From assembly GCA_023229785.1 (NCBI GenBank), contig JALNYV010000004.1:28593-92592 (forward strand): 64,000 nt of DNA. The letters are read 5' to 3'. Positions within the stretch are counted from its first letter, which is position 1; every line of letters starts with the position of its first letter. Under the pieces are notes generated by a model that saw only the letters and a list, made by a program, of their open reading frames with translations, was not told the origin of the DNA and searched no databases. The stretch comes from Candidatus Dojkabacteria bacterium (GTDB taxonomy: Bacteria; Patescibacteria; Dojkabacteria; SC72). Below, piece after piece: positions 45,191 through 55,246 of this stretch. Made by a program: the position numbers and the translations under genes.

Positions 45191-48082
45191 ATGGCAACTC
45201 AAGAAGCATTTGATAAGAAGAAATTTCAACAATTAGAATCAGGGCTTAAGAAACAGTTAAAACAGTCCAAAACTGCTTTAACTCCAAATACACAACCAAC
45301 ACTTAAGGACTTACAGACGCAAGCAAAGCTTTTAACAACACAGGAACAGTTGAACAAAGCGGCTAATGATGCTTTAAAACTTGATGTGTATGGGCCGAAA
45401 GAAGAAAGTGATTCTAATTTAACGAAACTTGCTCCTCCTAAAGAAGGGCTCTTTACTCGTACCTTACACGCACTTGGTACTCCCCTCTATGGAATAGTTG
45501 GCGCTATTGAGGCTGCCTTAGGGAAGGGTTCGAAGTCAGGATTGTCAAATATTGGAGCAAATATTAAAGAGCGTGGGACGTTTGGCGATCTTTTGAGACA
45601 ATACGACGTTAATAAATGGGTTTCTATGCCGCTCGGTTTGGCTTTAGATATTACATTCGATCCTGTCAACTGGTTAACAGCTGGAACAACTGCAACAATT
45701 CCAAAATTATTTAAAGGTGTTACTAAAGGTGGCTTAGAAGGATTAGGAGCAGCTGCAAAATCTGCCGCGTTGCAAAAAGCAGATACTTTAGCCAGTCGTA
45801 TTCCAGTTTTAAGCAGAAGATTAGTATCTGAAGGAGTAAAGAAAGATATAAGCAAGAAAGCTACAGCAGCTGAAGCTTTGTTTAGAGAAAAAGCTGGGTT
45901 ACCTTCAGCAGTTGAGGAAATTGCTAAAATTTCAGCTAAATATACTGATAAAGGCAAGGGGAATATTGGTAAAGGTATCGAAACTATTGGGAAGAAAATT
46001 TTTGGTGAAGAGAATTGGGAGAAATTCCGTTATTCTCCTATCACTTATGCAAAAAATTTATTGAAGAGAGATGAAGAACGTATTGTAAATCCATACTCTA
46101 CTTTAGATGAAATAAAGACAGAATTGGCTTTATCAACTGATCCAATGACAGCTAGGTTGCTTAATGCTACACGCGCTGAGGATGCTAGATTCTTTAAGAA
46201 TACTGCACAAGATATAGCATACAATCCCCCAGCTAAGGGAATATTTAATAAAACTAATTCTTCTAAAATTCAATCTGATTTTTCTAAAGTGTCAGCAGAG
46301 GATAGGGCAGTAAGACAGAGCATGAATACTATTTTAGAACAACAGCGAAGCGTTATGGATGATACGGGAATAGAATGGTATGATAAACTTAGAAAGAAAG
46401 TATTTGATGTTCAGAAAGATTCTTATGGTTTGCCAATACTAAAAAACGGTAAAGAAGTTTTGAAAAATCCAAAAATTGCTGCGTTAGTAAATAACTATGA
46501 ACGGCTTTTGGGTTTGTTTAAAGTAACCAAAGTTCCGTTAAACCCCACTGCATATACCAATGCCGTAATTGGTAACACTACTTTTGGAGGGATGATTGGC
46601 TTAAATGTCCTTTCACCTGATTATATAAAGTATGTTAATGCTGGACGTAAAATTATAAACGGTGAAAAGATTTCTCCAGAATTGGTGAGTCTTATTGAAG
46701 GAGATAAAAAATTACAGCAGTTCATAAGAGACTACAAGAAGAGTTTGGAAGGTCTTGGTGGTTCAAAAGAAATGTTTGATAATGTAACCAGTCAGACTTT
46801 ATTAGAATCTATTGGAGATGATTTGGTTTCAGTTGGTAAAAATGCTGGACAAGTTTTTGGAAAGCATGCTGATCCAAATACTATGTTTAAAGCTTCCAGT
46901 CCAGAAGGAACAAGATTATTGCAAAGATTTTGGGAATGGTTTGCTGGAAGAGATATGCATAAGGCTCAAATTTTAGGAACAGCCAGTGATCCGTTTATCA
47001 CAAGGGATATTTTCTATGGTAATTTTCAAAAGTGGATGGATGATTTATATGAAACTCCTGGTAAATCACAACATATTCGTAAGGACATTGTCAATTTTTT
47101 GGAAAATTGGTCAACTAAATACGCTAAGGTTGATGGATCGTTTAAATTAGGTTCATTACTACAGTTAACGTTAGATGGTGTGACTGAAGGAGAGCTTCGT
47201 CGGATTGCAAGATTTGTGCCGTTATCTGCGAGTGATATTACGAAATCTGGTAACCTCTTTAAATTAACACCTCAGGCGGCAAGTTTGGTAGCAAATGAAG
47301 CATATATGAATTATGCGGCTATGCCAGCAGCTATCCGCATGCTTAGAGCAATGCCAGTTCTTGGATCTCCTTTTGCCTCCTTTGCATATGCATCTGCTAT
47401 TAAAACAGGAAAAACTCTTTATAGAAATCCTGCGTTATTTAATAAAGTAACATTTGCTTTGGATGAAATTGAAAGAGGTGAACCACAGACTCCACTTGAG
47501 AAGACGGCATTAGCTGGACCGTATTATAATTATTTGAATACTTATGAAAGGGTTAAAATTCCTTTCTTTAAAGAATATCCGTTATATTTAAATATTGCAA
47601 ACATGATTCCTTACTTGGGTATGAATCAATTTCAACCATCTGAGCGTAAGTATACGTCATCAGCTTCTCAAGCAGTCGGAAGTGTGGTCGATAAGCTTCC
47701 ATTCTTAAAGACGCCAGAAGGTCAGGTTATGTTTGATTATATAATTCAACCTTGGATTCTAAATGAGTCTAGTCCAACTGGTATTTTTGGACAACCACTA
47801 TTTAAGCAATCTGATACAGCGTTAGAAAAAAGTTTAGCGGCTGGTAAGTCGCTAATGCAGGCGTATACGCCAACTTGGTTACCACCAGGATATAGGTTTA
47901 ATCAAGTTATGAATGCTGTACAAGGTAAGACACCTCAAGGAATTGATTCTTCAAAATCTGGGTGGGAGTTATTAGGGAAATCTGCTTTTTCAACAGCGGG
48001 TTTTCCCGTCTCAGATATAAATTTACCGTATCAATCTTCTCAATTAAAAAAGCAGATTGAAAATAGTGCAAAGAAAAAATAA
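45191..48082 (+). CDS. large virion or DNA-ejection-type protein
   Basis: 963 aa, the longest gene in the window. A polar N-terminus (1-85), a hydrophobic segment LHALGTPLYGIVGAIEAALG (about 95-120) and SMPLGLALDITFDPVNWLTAGT (about 150), then long helical stretches. The DPVNWLT signature occurs in large internal or ejected phage proteins located near the packaging genes. No enzymatic motif. Likely carried in the virion, but this rests on size, helical content and position. Confidence 0.55.
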   Translation: MATQEAFDKKKFQQLESGLKKQLKQSKTALTPNTQPTLKDLQTQAKLLTTQEQLNKAANDALKLDVYGPKEESDSNLTKLAPPKEGLFTRTLHALGTPLYGIVGAIEAALGKGSKSGLSNIGANIKERGTFGDLLRQYDVNKWVSMPLGLALDITFDPVNWLTAGTTATIPKLFKGVTKGGLEGLGAAAKSAALQKADTLASRIPVLSRRLVSEGVKKDISKKATAAEALFREKAGLPSAVEEIAKISAKYTDKGKGNIGKGIETIGKKIFGEENWEKFRYSPITYAKNLLKRDEERIVNPYSTLDEIKTELALSTDPMTARLLNATRAEDARFFKNTAQDIAYNPPAKGIFNKTNSSKIQSDFSKVSAEDRAVRQSMNTILEQQRSVMDDTGIEWYDKLRKKVFDVQKDSYGLPILKNGKEVLKNPKIAALVNNYERLLGLFKVTKVPLNPTAYTNAVIGNTTFGGMIGLNVLSPDYIKYVNAGRKIINGEKISPELVSLIEGDKKLQQFIRDYKKSLEGLGGSKEMFDNVTSQTLLESIGDDLVSVGKNAGQVFGKHADPNTMFKASSPEGTRLLQRFWEWFAGRDMHKAQILGTASDPFITRDIFYGNFQKWMDDLYETPGKSQHIRKDIVNFLENWSTKYAKVDGSFKLGSLLQLTLDGVTEGELRRIARFVPLSASDITKSGNLFKLTPQAASLVANEAYMNYAAMPAAIRMLRAMPVLGSPFASFAYASAIKTGKTLYRNPALFNKVTFALDEIERGEPQTPLEKTALAGPYYNYLNTYERVKIPFFKEYPLYLNIANMIPYLGMNQFQPSERKYTSSASQAVGSVVDKLPFLKTPEGQVMFDYIIQPWILNESSPTGIFGQPLFKQSDTALEKSLAAGKSLMQAYTPTWLPPGYRFNQVMNAVQGKTPQGIDSSKSGWELLGKSAFSTAGFPVSDINLPYQSSQLKKQIENSAKKK

Positions 48083-48101
48083 TTAACACGAAGGAAATAA
48101 T

Positions 48102-48617
48102 ATGGCTAATATTAATGATTTAATTGGACAACAGGTTAATCCAAATTCTGTTGTTTCACAACAAGCTCCACAAGCTTCACCTATTCCACAAGCACCAATG
48201 AATGAACCAGCTGCAGGACCACAAGAAATGGCAACTCCTGAGCAAAAGGAAGAACTTAAGAGATTATTTGCTGGCGTGCAAGGGGCAAATTCAAAATTAG
48301 TGTCTCAGGATTTAATGGGGCGTAATCAGAATAGTATAATGCGTCAAGAGTTAGTACAGAAATTATTTGAATTGATGCAACAAGCTGGAGTTGATCCAAA
48401 TGATCCAGCAGCGATCAAGGCTTTTCTTCAGCAATTAGAGCAACAAGATCCTGATTTATTAGAAATGTTTGAAGTGGCATTCAGAGGATTGGCTGGTAAC
48501 GAACAAGTTCCAGGGGGAAGCGAAGGAATGATGCAAGGTGGAATGAATGGAGAAATGCCTGAGGAAGATAATACCGTACAGGAAAGATTCCAAAACCTAT
48601 CTCGTATGGAACAATAG
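48102..48617 (+). CDS. hypothetical glutamine-rich protein
   Basis: 171 aa. A Q/P/A-rich disordered start, a helical centre (ELVQKLFELMQQAGVDPND) and a G/M/E-rich end. AAGGAA site. Lies between the large virion protein and the terminase genes; assembly role possible. Confidence 0.55.
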   Translation: MANINDLIGQQVNPNSVVSQQAPQASPIPQAPMNEPAAGPQEMATPEQKEELKRLFAGVQGANSKLVSQDLMGRNQNSIMRQELVQKLFELMQQAGVDPNDPAAIKAFLQQLEQQDPDLLEMFEVAFRGLAGNEQVPGGSEGMMQGGMNGEMPEEDNTVQERFQNLSRMEQ

Positions 48618-48634
48618 TATTTAAGAAAACCATT

Positions 48635-49294
48635 ATGACAATAGATATGAATAATTTAGAAAAATATGAAAAGTTTTTCCGTTTTCGGAACAAACGTATT
48701 AAACTTGAGAAAGTTTCTTTCAAGAAAGGAATTAGTGTTGAAAAAATCTCTAATCATTATCATGATTGGATGAAAGGTTTTCAGAAGAATATATTTCAAA
48801 CGTTAATGCGTATGGAGTGGTTAGATAGACACCTTTTGTTTGACGGATACGAAAAAAAAATAAATAAAAAAAACGGTAGATACTTTAATTTTGGAAGGAA
48901 ACTGTTTTGGCAAGAGATGATTGGGTTTAATCATAGTTTATTTAACATTATCTTTTTTAAATCAATCGCAAGTTATTTAGATGATTTTTTTCCTAACTAT
49001 GAAGAGATAGATGTTTTTGATTATGATTTCCCGTATCCGTTTGAATATATGCGATTGGAAAATTTGTATTACGTACATAAGATGCCTAACAGGATGGAAT
49101 TATTATTGGAAGGGGAACGACGGAAAATGAATGTTGGCGAATTTGAAGATTTTGTTGTTGCATGGTTTTCTGATGATCATTACAAAACTGGGCGCATGTG
49201 GAATATTTATGATTTTAACGGAGAACGAAACTTGCGATTTGTTAAGCAAGTAATTCCATTAGCCGAAAAACTTAAGATGAAAGGGAATAAATAA
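48635..49294 (+). CDS. hypothetical protein
   Basis: 219 aa, rich in Phe, Tyr and Trp, alpha/beta, with FFPNYEEIDVFDYDFPYPFEY and VVAWFSDDHYKTGRMW. Ends 1 nt into the next gene. No family recognised. Confidence 0.55.
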   Translation: MTIDMNNLEKYEKFFRFRNKRIKLEKVSFKKGISVEKISNHYHDWMKGFQKNIFQTLMRMEWLDRHLLFDGYEKKINKKNGRYFNFGRKLFWQEMIGFNHSLFNIIFFKSIASYLDDFFPNYEEIDVFDYDFPYPFEYMRLENLYYVHKMPNRMELLLEGERRKMNVGEFEDFVVAWFSDDHYKTGRMWNIYDFNGERNLRFVKQVIPLAEKLKMKGNK

Positions 49295-49839
49295 TGACAA
49301 TGTCAGAAAGACCATTGATAATTTTTGATAATTCTAGTAGATATCGCAATAGTCCAAATCGCGCTAATTTTGATAAACAGAATTTGTTACTCAAAGGAAT
49401 GATGGTACATTCTGGTGATTTAAAGAAAGCTGCGCAGTATGCTGGTATAAGGAAAATGGCAGATGTGTACCGTACTTTGGATAGATTAACTTTACGTAAA
49501 GGTTATTACGAAGCTTTAGATAATCATGATATTTCTCTTGATTATATTGTTAAGGGTATTAAAGATGTCGCAGAAAACGGAGAATTAGCTTCTGTTAGAT
49601 TAAAAGCATTACAAGTTCTTCTAAAAACATTAGGGCTTGAGTCTTATGGTAAAGAAGAAGAGGGGGGAAAGGGATGGGAAGAATTGATTAATAAGGCAGT
49701 GGGTGCAAAAGAAGATACCAAAGAACTTCCAGAAGTCACCGCTACTGGATATAATGTTAATATCCCAAGAGTTCCAGAAGAAGAGTTAGAGAAGCGTAAT
49801 AAAGAAAATAAATTAGGAAAAGAATTATATGAGCAGTAA
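49294..49839 (+). CDS. terminase small subunit-like protein
   Basis: 181 aa. Residues about 25-75 (DKQNLLLKGMMVHSGDLKKAAQYAGIRKMADVYRTLDRL) look like a recognition helix-turn-helix of small terminase subunits; VRLKALQVLLKTLGLE continues as an oligomerisation helix. It would bind phage DNA and hand it to the large subunit, whose gene overlaps by 11 nt. Confidence 0.7.
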   Translation: MTMSERPLIIFDNSSRYRNSPNRANFDKQNLLLKGMMVHSGDLKKAAQYAGIRKMADVYRTLDRLTLRKGYYEALDNHDISLDYIVKGIKDVAENGELASVRLKALQVLLKTLGLESYGKEEEGGKGWEELINKAVGAKEDTKELPEVTATGYNVNIPRVPEEELEKRNKENKLGKELYEQ

Positions 49840-51301
49840 CTTGCAAGAAATTCCAAAGGAGATGTTTGATCCAAAATTCTTTTTGGAGAATTTTTGTAAG
49901 ATAAAAACAAAGTCAAGACACATGGTTCCATTTATTTTAAATGAAGCTCAGAAAGATTTGTTTAATGCATTAGTTTTTCAGAAAGTTAAGCGTGTGATAT
50001 TGCTTAAAGCTCGTCAATTAGGGTTCTCAACAGCAGTTTGTGGTTTCTTATATCACGATACAATTATGAACCCTGGAACAACTTCTGTCATCATTGGATA
50101 TAACAGAGAAATGACCACTGAGTTACTAGAAAAGATAAAATTGTTCTATGCTACAACTCCTGTTAAGTTACAGCCTACAATTAAATATAATTCCAGACAC
50201 GAGATTTCATTTCCTGTTATCGGAAGTAAAATCATAGTGTTGCCATCTAATGAATCAGTGGGTAGAGGCTACACCATTAACAACTTACTTTGTACGGAGC
50301 TTGCGTTGTGGGAGAAGGCTGAAGAAAAGATGACTACCTTGGAAGCATCTGTTCCTATTGATGGACGAATTATTATTGAATCTACCCCTCACGGTATTGG
50401 TAATAAATATCATGAGATGTGGGTAGCTGATAATGATTACTTAAAGAAAGAGTATGGTTGGTGGTGGGGTTATACTAAAGAAGAAGTTGATACAATACGC
50501 AAACGTTTGAACAATGAACAACTCTTTGCTCAGGAATACGGATTAACATTCCTTACATCTGGTAGGTTGGTATTTGATCGTGAAGCTTTAGAAAAACAGC
50601 GTAAGAATATTTTGAAGGTCGGAGATAAAATTAGTTATGAAAATTCTGATGCTCAGTTAGAAGAAAAAGATGTAAGAATTTTTGAGGATCTAAGAATTTA
50701 TAAACCACCAGTCTCTGATGGACTATATATTTTTGGTGTTGATAACTCAGAAGGTGTTGAGGGTGGTGATTTTACAGCAGTGACTGTTTTGGATCGAAGG
50801 ACTGGAGAAGAAGTAGCATTTTATAGAGGGTTAATTACCCCAGATCATTTAGCTTTAAAATTGAATCAATGGGGAAGATTTTACAATAACGCATTGATGG
50901 TTATTGAAATTAACAATCATGGGCTAACGACTATTATGGATTTAAAAAAATTGATATATCCTAATATGTATCACAGACCAAAGAAATTCGATGTTGTTGC
51001 TGATCCGATTTCAGAAAAACTTGGATGGAAAACATCTCGGGTGACGAAACCTTTAATGATTGGAGATTTGGATAAAGCATTGCGTGAAGATTCAATAATG
51101 TTTCATTCCAAGGAGACCTTAGATGAAATGCTTACGTATGTTTACAATGATAGCAACGAGATGGTTCCGATGAGTAAAAAATATCACGATGACTGTATTA
51201 TGTCTGCAGCTTTGGCAATACAAGGGTTTAAGGTGATGTATGATAAACCATTAGATCAAATCGACTACACACTGATTTTACCCAAGACTTTCGCTTATTG
51301 A
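49829..51301 (+). CDS. terL: terminase large subunit
   Basis: 490 aa. Atypical Walker A LLKARQLGFST (about residues 58-69), Walker B LLCTELALWE, coupling motif IIESTPHG, and RNase H-like nuclease acids at FGVDNSEGVEGGDFTA, VIEINNHG and KYHDDCIMS. It is the ATP-driven packaging motor and headful or site-specific nuclease. Full length for the family. Start overlaps the small subunit. Confidence 0.92.
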   Translation: MSSNLQEIPKEMFDPKFFLENFCKIKTKSRHMVPFILNEAQKDLFNALVFQKVKRVILLKARQLGFSTAVCGFLYHDTIMNPGTTSVIIGYNREMTTELLEKIKLFYATTPVKLQPTIKYNSRHEISFPVIGSKIIVLPSNESVGRGYTINNLLCTELALWEKAEEKMTTLEASVPIDGRIIIESTPHGIGNKYHEMWVADNDYLKKEYGWWWGYTKEEVDTIRKRLNNEQLFAQEYGLTFLTSGRLVFDREALEKQRKNILKVGDKISYENSDAQLEEKDVRIFEDLRIYKPPVSDGLYIFGVDNSEGVEGGDFTAVTVLDRRTGEEVAFYRGLITPDHLALKLNQWGRFYNNALMVIEINNHGLTTIMDLKKLIYPNMYHRPKKFDVVADPISEKLGWKTSRVTKPLMIGDLDKALREDSIMFHSKETLDEMLTYVYNDSNEMVPMSKKYHDDCIMSAALAIQGFKVMYDKPLDQIDYTLILPKTFAY

Positions 51302-51321
51302 TTACTTGTTATATACTTTAC

Positions 51322-51350
51322 TTGACATTTACTCGACAATTATTTAATAA
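51322..51350 (+). promoter_or_regulatory. promoter close to portal start
   Basis: TTGACA 51322-51327, 17-bp spacer, TAATAA 51345-51350; an ACTTGTTATATACT element precedes it at 51304. The ATG is only 3 nt further, so the transcript is leaderless or starts inside the gene. Confidence 0.45.
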
Positions 51351-51352
51351 TT

Positions 51353-53434
51353 ATGGTTAAAAAACTTAAAACAGGAGATGCTTTTCGTCAATATTCACCC
51401 AATGATTTTGGTGAAGAGGATCTTCAGCGTGATTATTCCACGCAACTCGATGATGCTCGCAGTTATTTTTTATCTAATATAAAACCAAGATTGGATAGAT
51501 CATACAAGCTTTACATTGCTTATAACGGTGATAGAGCTAAAGAAATACAAAAATGGCAAGCTAATATATTTGTTCCGTATACTCAATCAGTCATAGAAAC
51601 ACTTATGCCGCGTATTTTAGATGCGCGCCCAGATTTTTCTGTACAGGGAAGAAACGCAGAAGATCAGTCTAAGGCTAAGAAGCTTGAAAAATTAGCGGAT
51701 TATTATTGGGAAAAGGCAGATATGGATGGCAAGGTTGAGGATTTTATCAGGTCTGCTATGGTCTATGGAACTGGGTTTTTGCAGGTATTTTGGAAAAAAG
51801 ACGTTCGTGAGTTGGAGTTTTTAAGAAGTAATAATTTAAACGGAAAGCTTGTTTGGAAAAAAGAAAAGAGAACCTTTTACGATGCTCCTTGTGCTGAATG
51901 GGTTGATAATTACAATCTTTGGTATGATTGGAGAAATGTGGGAGCAAAAGACAAGAGATTTTGGTTTAAACGAGCGGTTATAACGAAACAAGAAATTGAA
52001 AGACGTTATCCAATGGCTGATCCTAAAAAGATGGCTCTTATACGTCCAGGTGGGGATGTGTTGGATTATGCGCAAATAAGACGTGATGTTAAATTAAATC
52101 ATGAAGAAATCAGTCGTGGAAGAGATATGGTAACTCCGCAATATAACTATAATACATCTGGTTTGGCTGGATTTTTTCAAAACAATAGTTATAATGATTT
52201 GTACGAAGTCTTTGAATGGCACAGGCCACTTGATGATCGCTTTGCTGTTATGGTTAATGGAGTTCCAATTCTTAAGGGTGGGGAAATCCCAAATCCTTAT
52301 GATTTTAAGGAAACTGTATTTATAGCAGTTCCGTATCTGAAAGTTCCAGGGGAGTTTGAAGGTTATGGAATTCCAATGATTTTGGAAAATCCACAAATCA
52401 TGTTGAATATGATTAAAAATCAGCGCTTAGATGCTGTAACTTTGAATATTCATAAGATGTGGATTGTAAATCCATTAGCTAATATTAATAAGAAAGAATT
52501 AGTAACCAGACCGTTCGGAATTATATATTCTACTGATCCGCAAGGAGTTAGAGAAGTAGAGTTTTCAGATGTCAAAAGTTCAGCTTTTGAAGAAGAAAAG
52601 CTTATTAAGAGTGATATGCGTTATGCTTCAGGGGTAGATGATTTTTCCATGGGTGAAAGTGGAGCATCGGCTTCTGCAACCGAAGTTCGTCATTTGCGTG
52701 AATCTACCATTGAACGGGTGAGATTATTTATAAATCACCTTGCTGATTCATTCGCTACCTTACAGAGATATTGGTTATCTATGACACAGCAATTTTTCAC
52801 TAAGGATATGATATTGCGTGTGATTGGTAATAATGGAGAAATTGAGTTTCCGTTAATTGCTAAGGATGATATCATGGGTGAATTTGATTTTAAAGCCACT
52901 ATCTTACCTTCAATTGCTGGTCAGAATGAAATTAAAAAGAAACAAGATATGGATTTGTTGCAGCTATTCATGAATTTGCCACCAGAACTCGGTCTTGTTG
53001 ATATGAAGAAAGTAATTGCTAAGGTTTTGTATGATTGGAATTGGGATTATACTGACATTGCCCCAGATAAACAACCAGAAGGATTAATTAGTGGAGATGG
53101 CGCAGGAGCAATTCCTGGACAAGAATTACCGTTACCACCGCCTTCACAAGAAACTCCTACTCCAGGTCAGGGTGGTCCACTTGAAGCAGCTCTTGCTTTG
53201 TTGGGTAAAAAACCAATTACAACAAGCATTCAACCAGCATCACCATTTGCAGAGGCAGCGATGCCGATTCCGCTTGTTCCTGGTCAAATGCCACCAACAG
53301 CACCAGACACTACTAATCCACGTGGATTGAATCGCGCTGGTGGAGGACGAGTAAATACAAATATTCCAAGTGGTAATAAGAATGCTAATCCAACAAGTGC
53401 CTTATTAAATCGTGTAAATAATATTCAAAGATAA
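51353..53434 (+). CDS. portal protein
   Basis: 693 aa. ARSYFLSNIKPRLDRSYKLYIAYNGDR, WQANIFVPYTQSVIETLMPRILDARP, YDAPCAEWVDNYNLWYDWRN, GYGIPMILENPQIMLNMIKNQRLDAV and ATEVRHLRESTIERVRLFINHLADS fit the large portal proteins of podo- and siphophages. The ring forms the DNA entry channel of the head. The last 110 residues are a proline- and glutamine-rich tail. Directly downstream of terL. Confidence 0.87.
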   Translation: MVKKLKTGDAFRQYSPNDFGEEDLQRDYSTQLDDARSYFLSNIKPRLDRSYKLYIAYNGDRAKEIQKWQANIFVPYTQSVIETLMPRILDARPDFSVQGRNAEDQSKAKKLEKLADYYWEKADMDGKVEDFIRSAMVYGTGFLQVFWKKDVRELEFLRSNNLNGKLVWKKEKRTFYDAPCAEWVDNYNLWYDWRNVGAKDKRFWFKRAVITKQEIERRYPMADPKKMALIRPGGDVLDYAQIRRDVKLNHEEISRGRDMVTPQYNYNTSGLAGFFQNNSYNDLYEVFEWHRPLDDRFAVMVNGVPILKGGEIPNPYDFKETVFIAVPYLKVPGEFEGYGIPMILENPQIMLNMIKNQRLDAVTLNIHKMWIVNPLANINKKELVTRPFGIIYSTDPQGVREVEFSDVKSSAFEEEKLIKSDMRYASGVDDFSMGESGASASATEVRHLRESTIERVRLFINHLADSFATLQRYWLSMTQQFFTKDMILRVIGNNGEIEFPLIAKDDIMGEFDFKATILPSIAGQNEIKKKQDMDLLQLFMNLPPELGLVDMKKVIAKVLYDWNWDYTDIAPDKQPEGLISGDGAGAIPGQELPLPPPSQETPTPGQGGPLEAALALLGKKPITTSIQPASPFAEAAMPIPLVPGQMPPTAPDTTNPRGLNRAGGGRVNTNIPSGNKNANPTSALLNRVNNIQR

Positions 53435-53444
53435 GGATAAATTT

Positions 53445-53570
53445 ATGATTAAAAAAAGCAAGAATAAATTCTTACAAAGTATTATAGACAAGGCAGTGAA
53501 ACGTAAAGTTGTTAAAAAGGTCGGCAATTTGTCTAAATTAAAAAATCTTAGTAAATTAAAGGTTAAATAA
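53445..53570 (+). CDS. basic miniprotein
   Basis: 41 aa, MIKKSKNKFLQSIIDKAVKRK then a lysine-rich repeat-like end (LSKLKNLSKLK). AAGGATAA site. Possibly DNA-binding; no family recognised. Confidence 0.5.
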   Translation: MIKKSKNKFLQSIIDKAVKRKVVKKVGNLSKLKNLSKLKVK

Positions 53571-53571
53571 T

Positions 53572-53748
53572 ATGACAGATTGGATTAAGGGGGCGATAAA
53601 ACGCCCAGGCCAATTACATAAAGATTTAGGTGTTCCACAAGGTCAAAAAATTCCAGCTTCTAAATTGGCGTCAGCGCTTAATAGTAAGAATCCAAAGATT
53701 AGGAGACGAGCTATTCTAGCTAAGACATTAGCGAAAATGCATAAATAA
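53572..53748 (+). CDS. conserved small phage protein near portal
   Basis: 58 aa. WIKGAIKRPGQLHKDLGVPQGQKIP and a basic helical end are a pattern often found in phage head modules (W-I-x-x-A-x-x-x-x-G-x-L-H...LG-x-x-x-G-x-x-IP). Role unknown. Confidence 0.65.
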   Translation: MTDWIKGAIKRPGQLHKDLGVPQGQKIPASKLASALNSKNPKIRRRAILAKTLAKMHK

Positions 53749-53762
53749 TTAATAATAACATT

Positions 53763-54035
53763 ATGACATCATATAAAGAACTAAATGAACAAGGGAGAGA
53801 TGAATTATTGCTTGAATTAGCGAATACACCTATGTATCAAGCTATTCTTCATTATTTACATGAACAAGACGGTTTAGTAATAAATGGATTAAGGGCAGCA
53901 GATCCTTTTAAGAATCCGACAGATTTGGCCAGACATCAAGGTTTTTCCATGGGATTATTTAGTTTGAGATTAAAAGTTGAAGATTTAATAAAACAAGCTA
54001 AAGATTCAGAACAAGTTTCTGAAAGAAAGGAATAA
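53763..54035 (+). CDS. hypothetical head-module protein
   Basis: 90 aa, helical: ELLLELANTPMYQAILHYLHEQD and RHQGFSMGLFSLRLKVEDLIKQA. Such short helical proteins commonly sit between portal and scaffold. No family recognised. Confidence 0.55.
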   Translation: MTSYKELNEQGRDELLLELANTPMYQAILHYLHEQDGLVINGLRAADPFKNPTDLARHQGFSMGLFSLRLKVEDLIKQAKDSEQVSERKE

Positions 54036-54039
54036 TCCT

Positions 54040-54189
54040 ATGGCAGAAGATAATATTTCTGAGAAGATGAAAGAATTAATCAGTAATTATTTAAATAAGC
54101 CTTTTAAGAAAGGTGTTGATTTATCTGAGATAATCAAGAAAGTTAAGGAAAGAAGACTGAAAAAGAGCTCTCAGAATCAGGAGAAATAA
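54040..54189 (+). CDS. hypothetical miniprotein
   Basis: 49 aa, charged helices (MAEDNISEKMKELISNYL, EIIKKVKERRLKK). No family recognised. Confidence 0.45.
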   Translation: MAEDNISEKMKELISNYLNKPFKKGVDLSEIIKKVKERRLKKSSQNQEK

Positions 54190-54193
54190 TTTT

Positions 54194-54337
54194 ATGGCAG
54201 ATACTACGTATGATAATAAAGCTGTTGACACAGCAGCTTCTAAGGCAGTTGGAAGGATAAAAGAAACTGTTTTGAAACGCAGGAAGGCTAAAAAGTCTAA
54301 TATGTATGGTGGTCAGGGTGGTAAGAAAAAGTGTTAG
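54194..54337 (+). CDS. hypothetical basic miniprotein
   Basis: 47 aa, MADTTYDNKAVDTAASKAVGR and a lysine/glycine-rich tail. No family recognised. Confidence 0.45.
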   Translation: MADTTYDNKAVDTAASKAVGRIKETVLKRRKAKKSNMYGGQGGKKKC

Positions 54338-54354
54338 TTTGCTAAAGTGGTGTT

Positions 54355-54368
54355 ACTTGTGTCATAAT
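54355..54368 (+). promoter_or_regulatory. ACTTGTGTCATAAT extended -10 element
   Basis: The same element as at 265 and 61757; it precedes the scaffold-capsid genes and lies 35 bp before the ATG at 54403. Confidence 0.45.
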
Positions 54369-54402
54369 TTAGTTAATCAATAATCATTAATATGAATTTA
54401 TT

Positions 54403-55182
54403 ATGAGCGAAGAAATCAAGATACCGTCCGCAGTTGCGGGTAGCGGATCAACTGGTCCTGCAGAAGGTGGTCAGACAGGGAAGCCAGTAAGTACCACAGA
54501 TAATTCCAAGAATTACGAGGAATTAGAAAAAAAATTAGGAGAACAAGGTAATGAGTTAGGTGAATATCGAACGTTTATCGAGAAGATAACACCATTGCTC
54601 AATAAACTTGAAACTAGTCCTGATTTAGTCAAAGCCATTATGGATGGCAAAATTGATCAAAAATTGATCAGTGCCGTACTCGACGGTAAAGTAAAAATCG
54701 AGGAAGCTCAGCAAGTTGCTGAAGCTCACGATGAAGTTAAAAAAGAAATGGGAAAAGAAGCTTTCGATAAGGCTAATATTGCAGAGATAGAGAAGAGAAT
54801 TGTTGAAAAAGTTACAAATACTGTTAATCAAACAGTTGAACAACACTTCCGATCTGATAACGAACAAAAGGAATTTGAAAATCATGTTACAACTTTTATT
54901 GCTAACACGAAAGATTTTCCTGATTATGCAGATAGAATCTCTACTTGGCTTAATGATCATCCAGATCAAGATGATATAGAAGTAGCTTATCACGCTGTTA
55001 AGGGCATTGTTCTAGCTGAGGCACAAGCTAAGGCTAATCAAGTCAATACAGGTGATGCGGCTAAGGATGTTGCTGCAAATGCAGGGGGTGTAAATGCCCC
55101 ATCAGCAGGAGCAGTAGTTACTCCGAGTGTTGATCCTTGGGATCAATTAGTATCTCGAAAGAGCAACCCAAATAGTTTATAA
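54403..55182 (+). CDS. head scaffolding protein
   Basis: 259 aa. Disordered start (G/S/T/P), a coiled-coil middle (YEELEKKLGEQGNELGEYR, AIMDGKIDQKLISAVLDGK), a helical C-terminal part and a disordered end. Position just before the capsid gene, composition and coiled coil indicate the scaffold around which capsid subunits assemble. Confidence 0.75.
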   Translation: MSEEIKIPSAVAGSGSTGPAEGGQTGKPVSTTDNSKNYEELEKKLGEQGNELGEYRTFIEKITPLLNKLETSPDLVKAIMDGKIDQKLISAVLDGKVKIEEAQQVAEAHDEVKKEMGKEAFDKANIAEIEKRIVEKVTNTVNQTVEQHFRSDNEQKEFENHVTTFIANTKDFPDYADRISTWLNDHPDQDDIEVAYHAVKGIVLAEAQAKANQVNTGDAAKDVAANAGGVNAPSAGAVVTPSVDPWDQLVSRKSNPNSL

Positions 55183-55246
55183 CTTTATTTAGTGAGTATT
55201 GGTAATTGGCTAGCACATTAACAATTAAAAGGAAATATTCACAAAT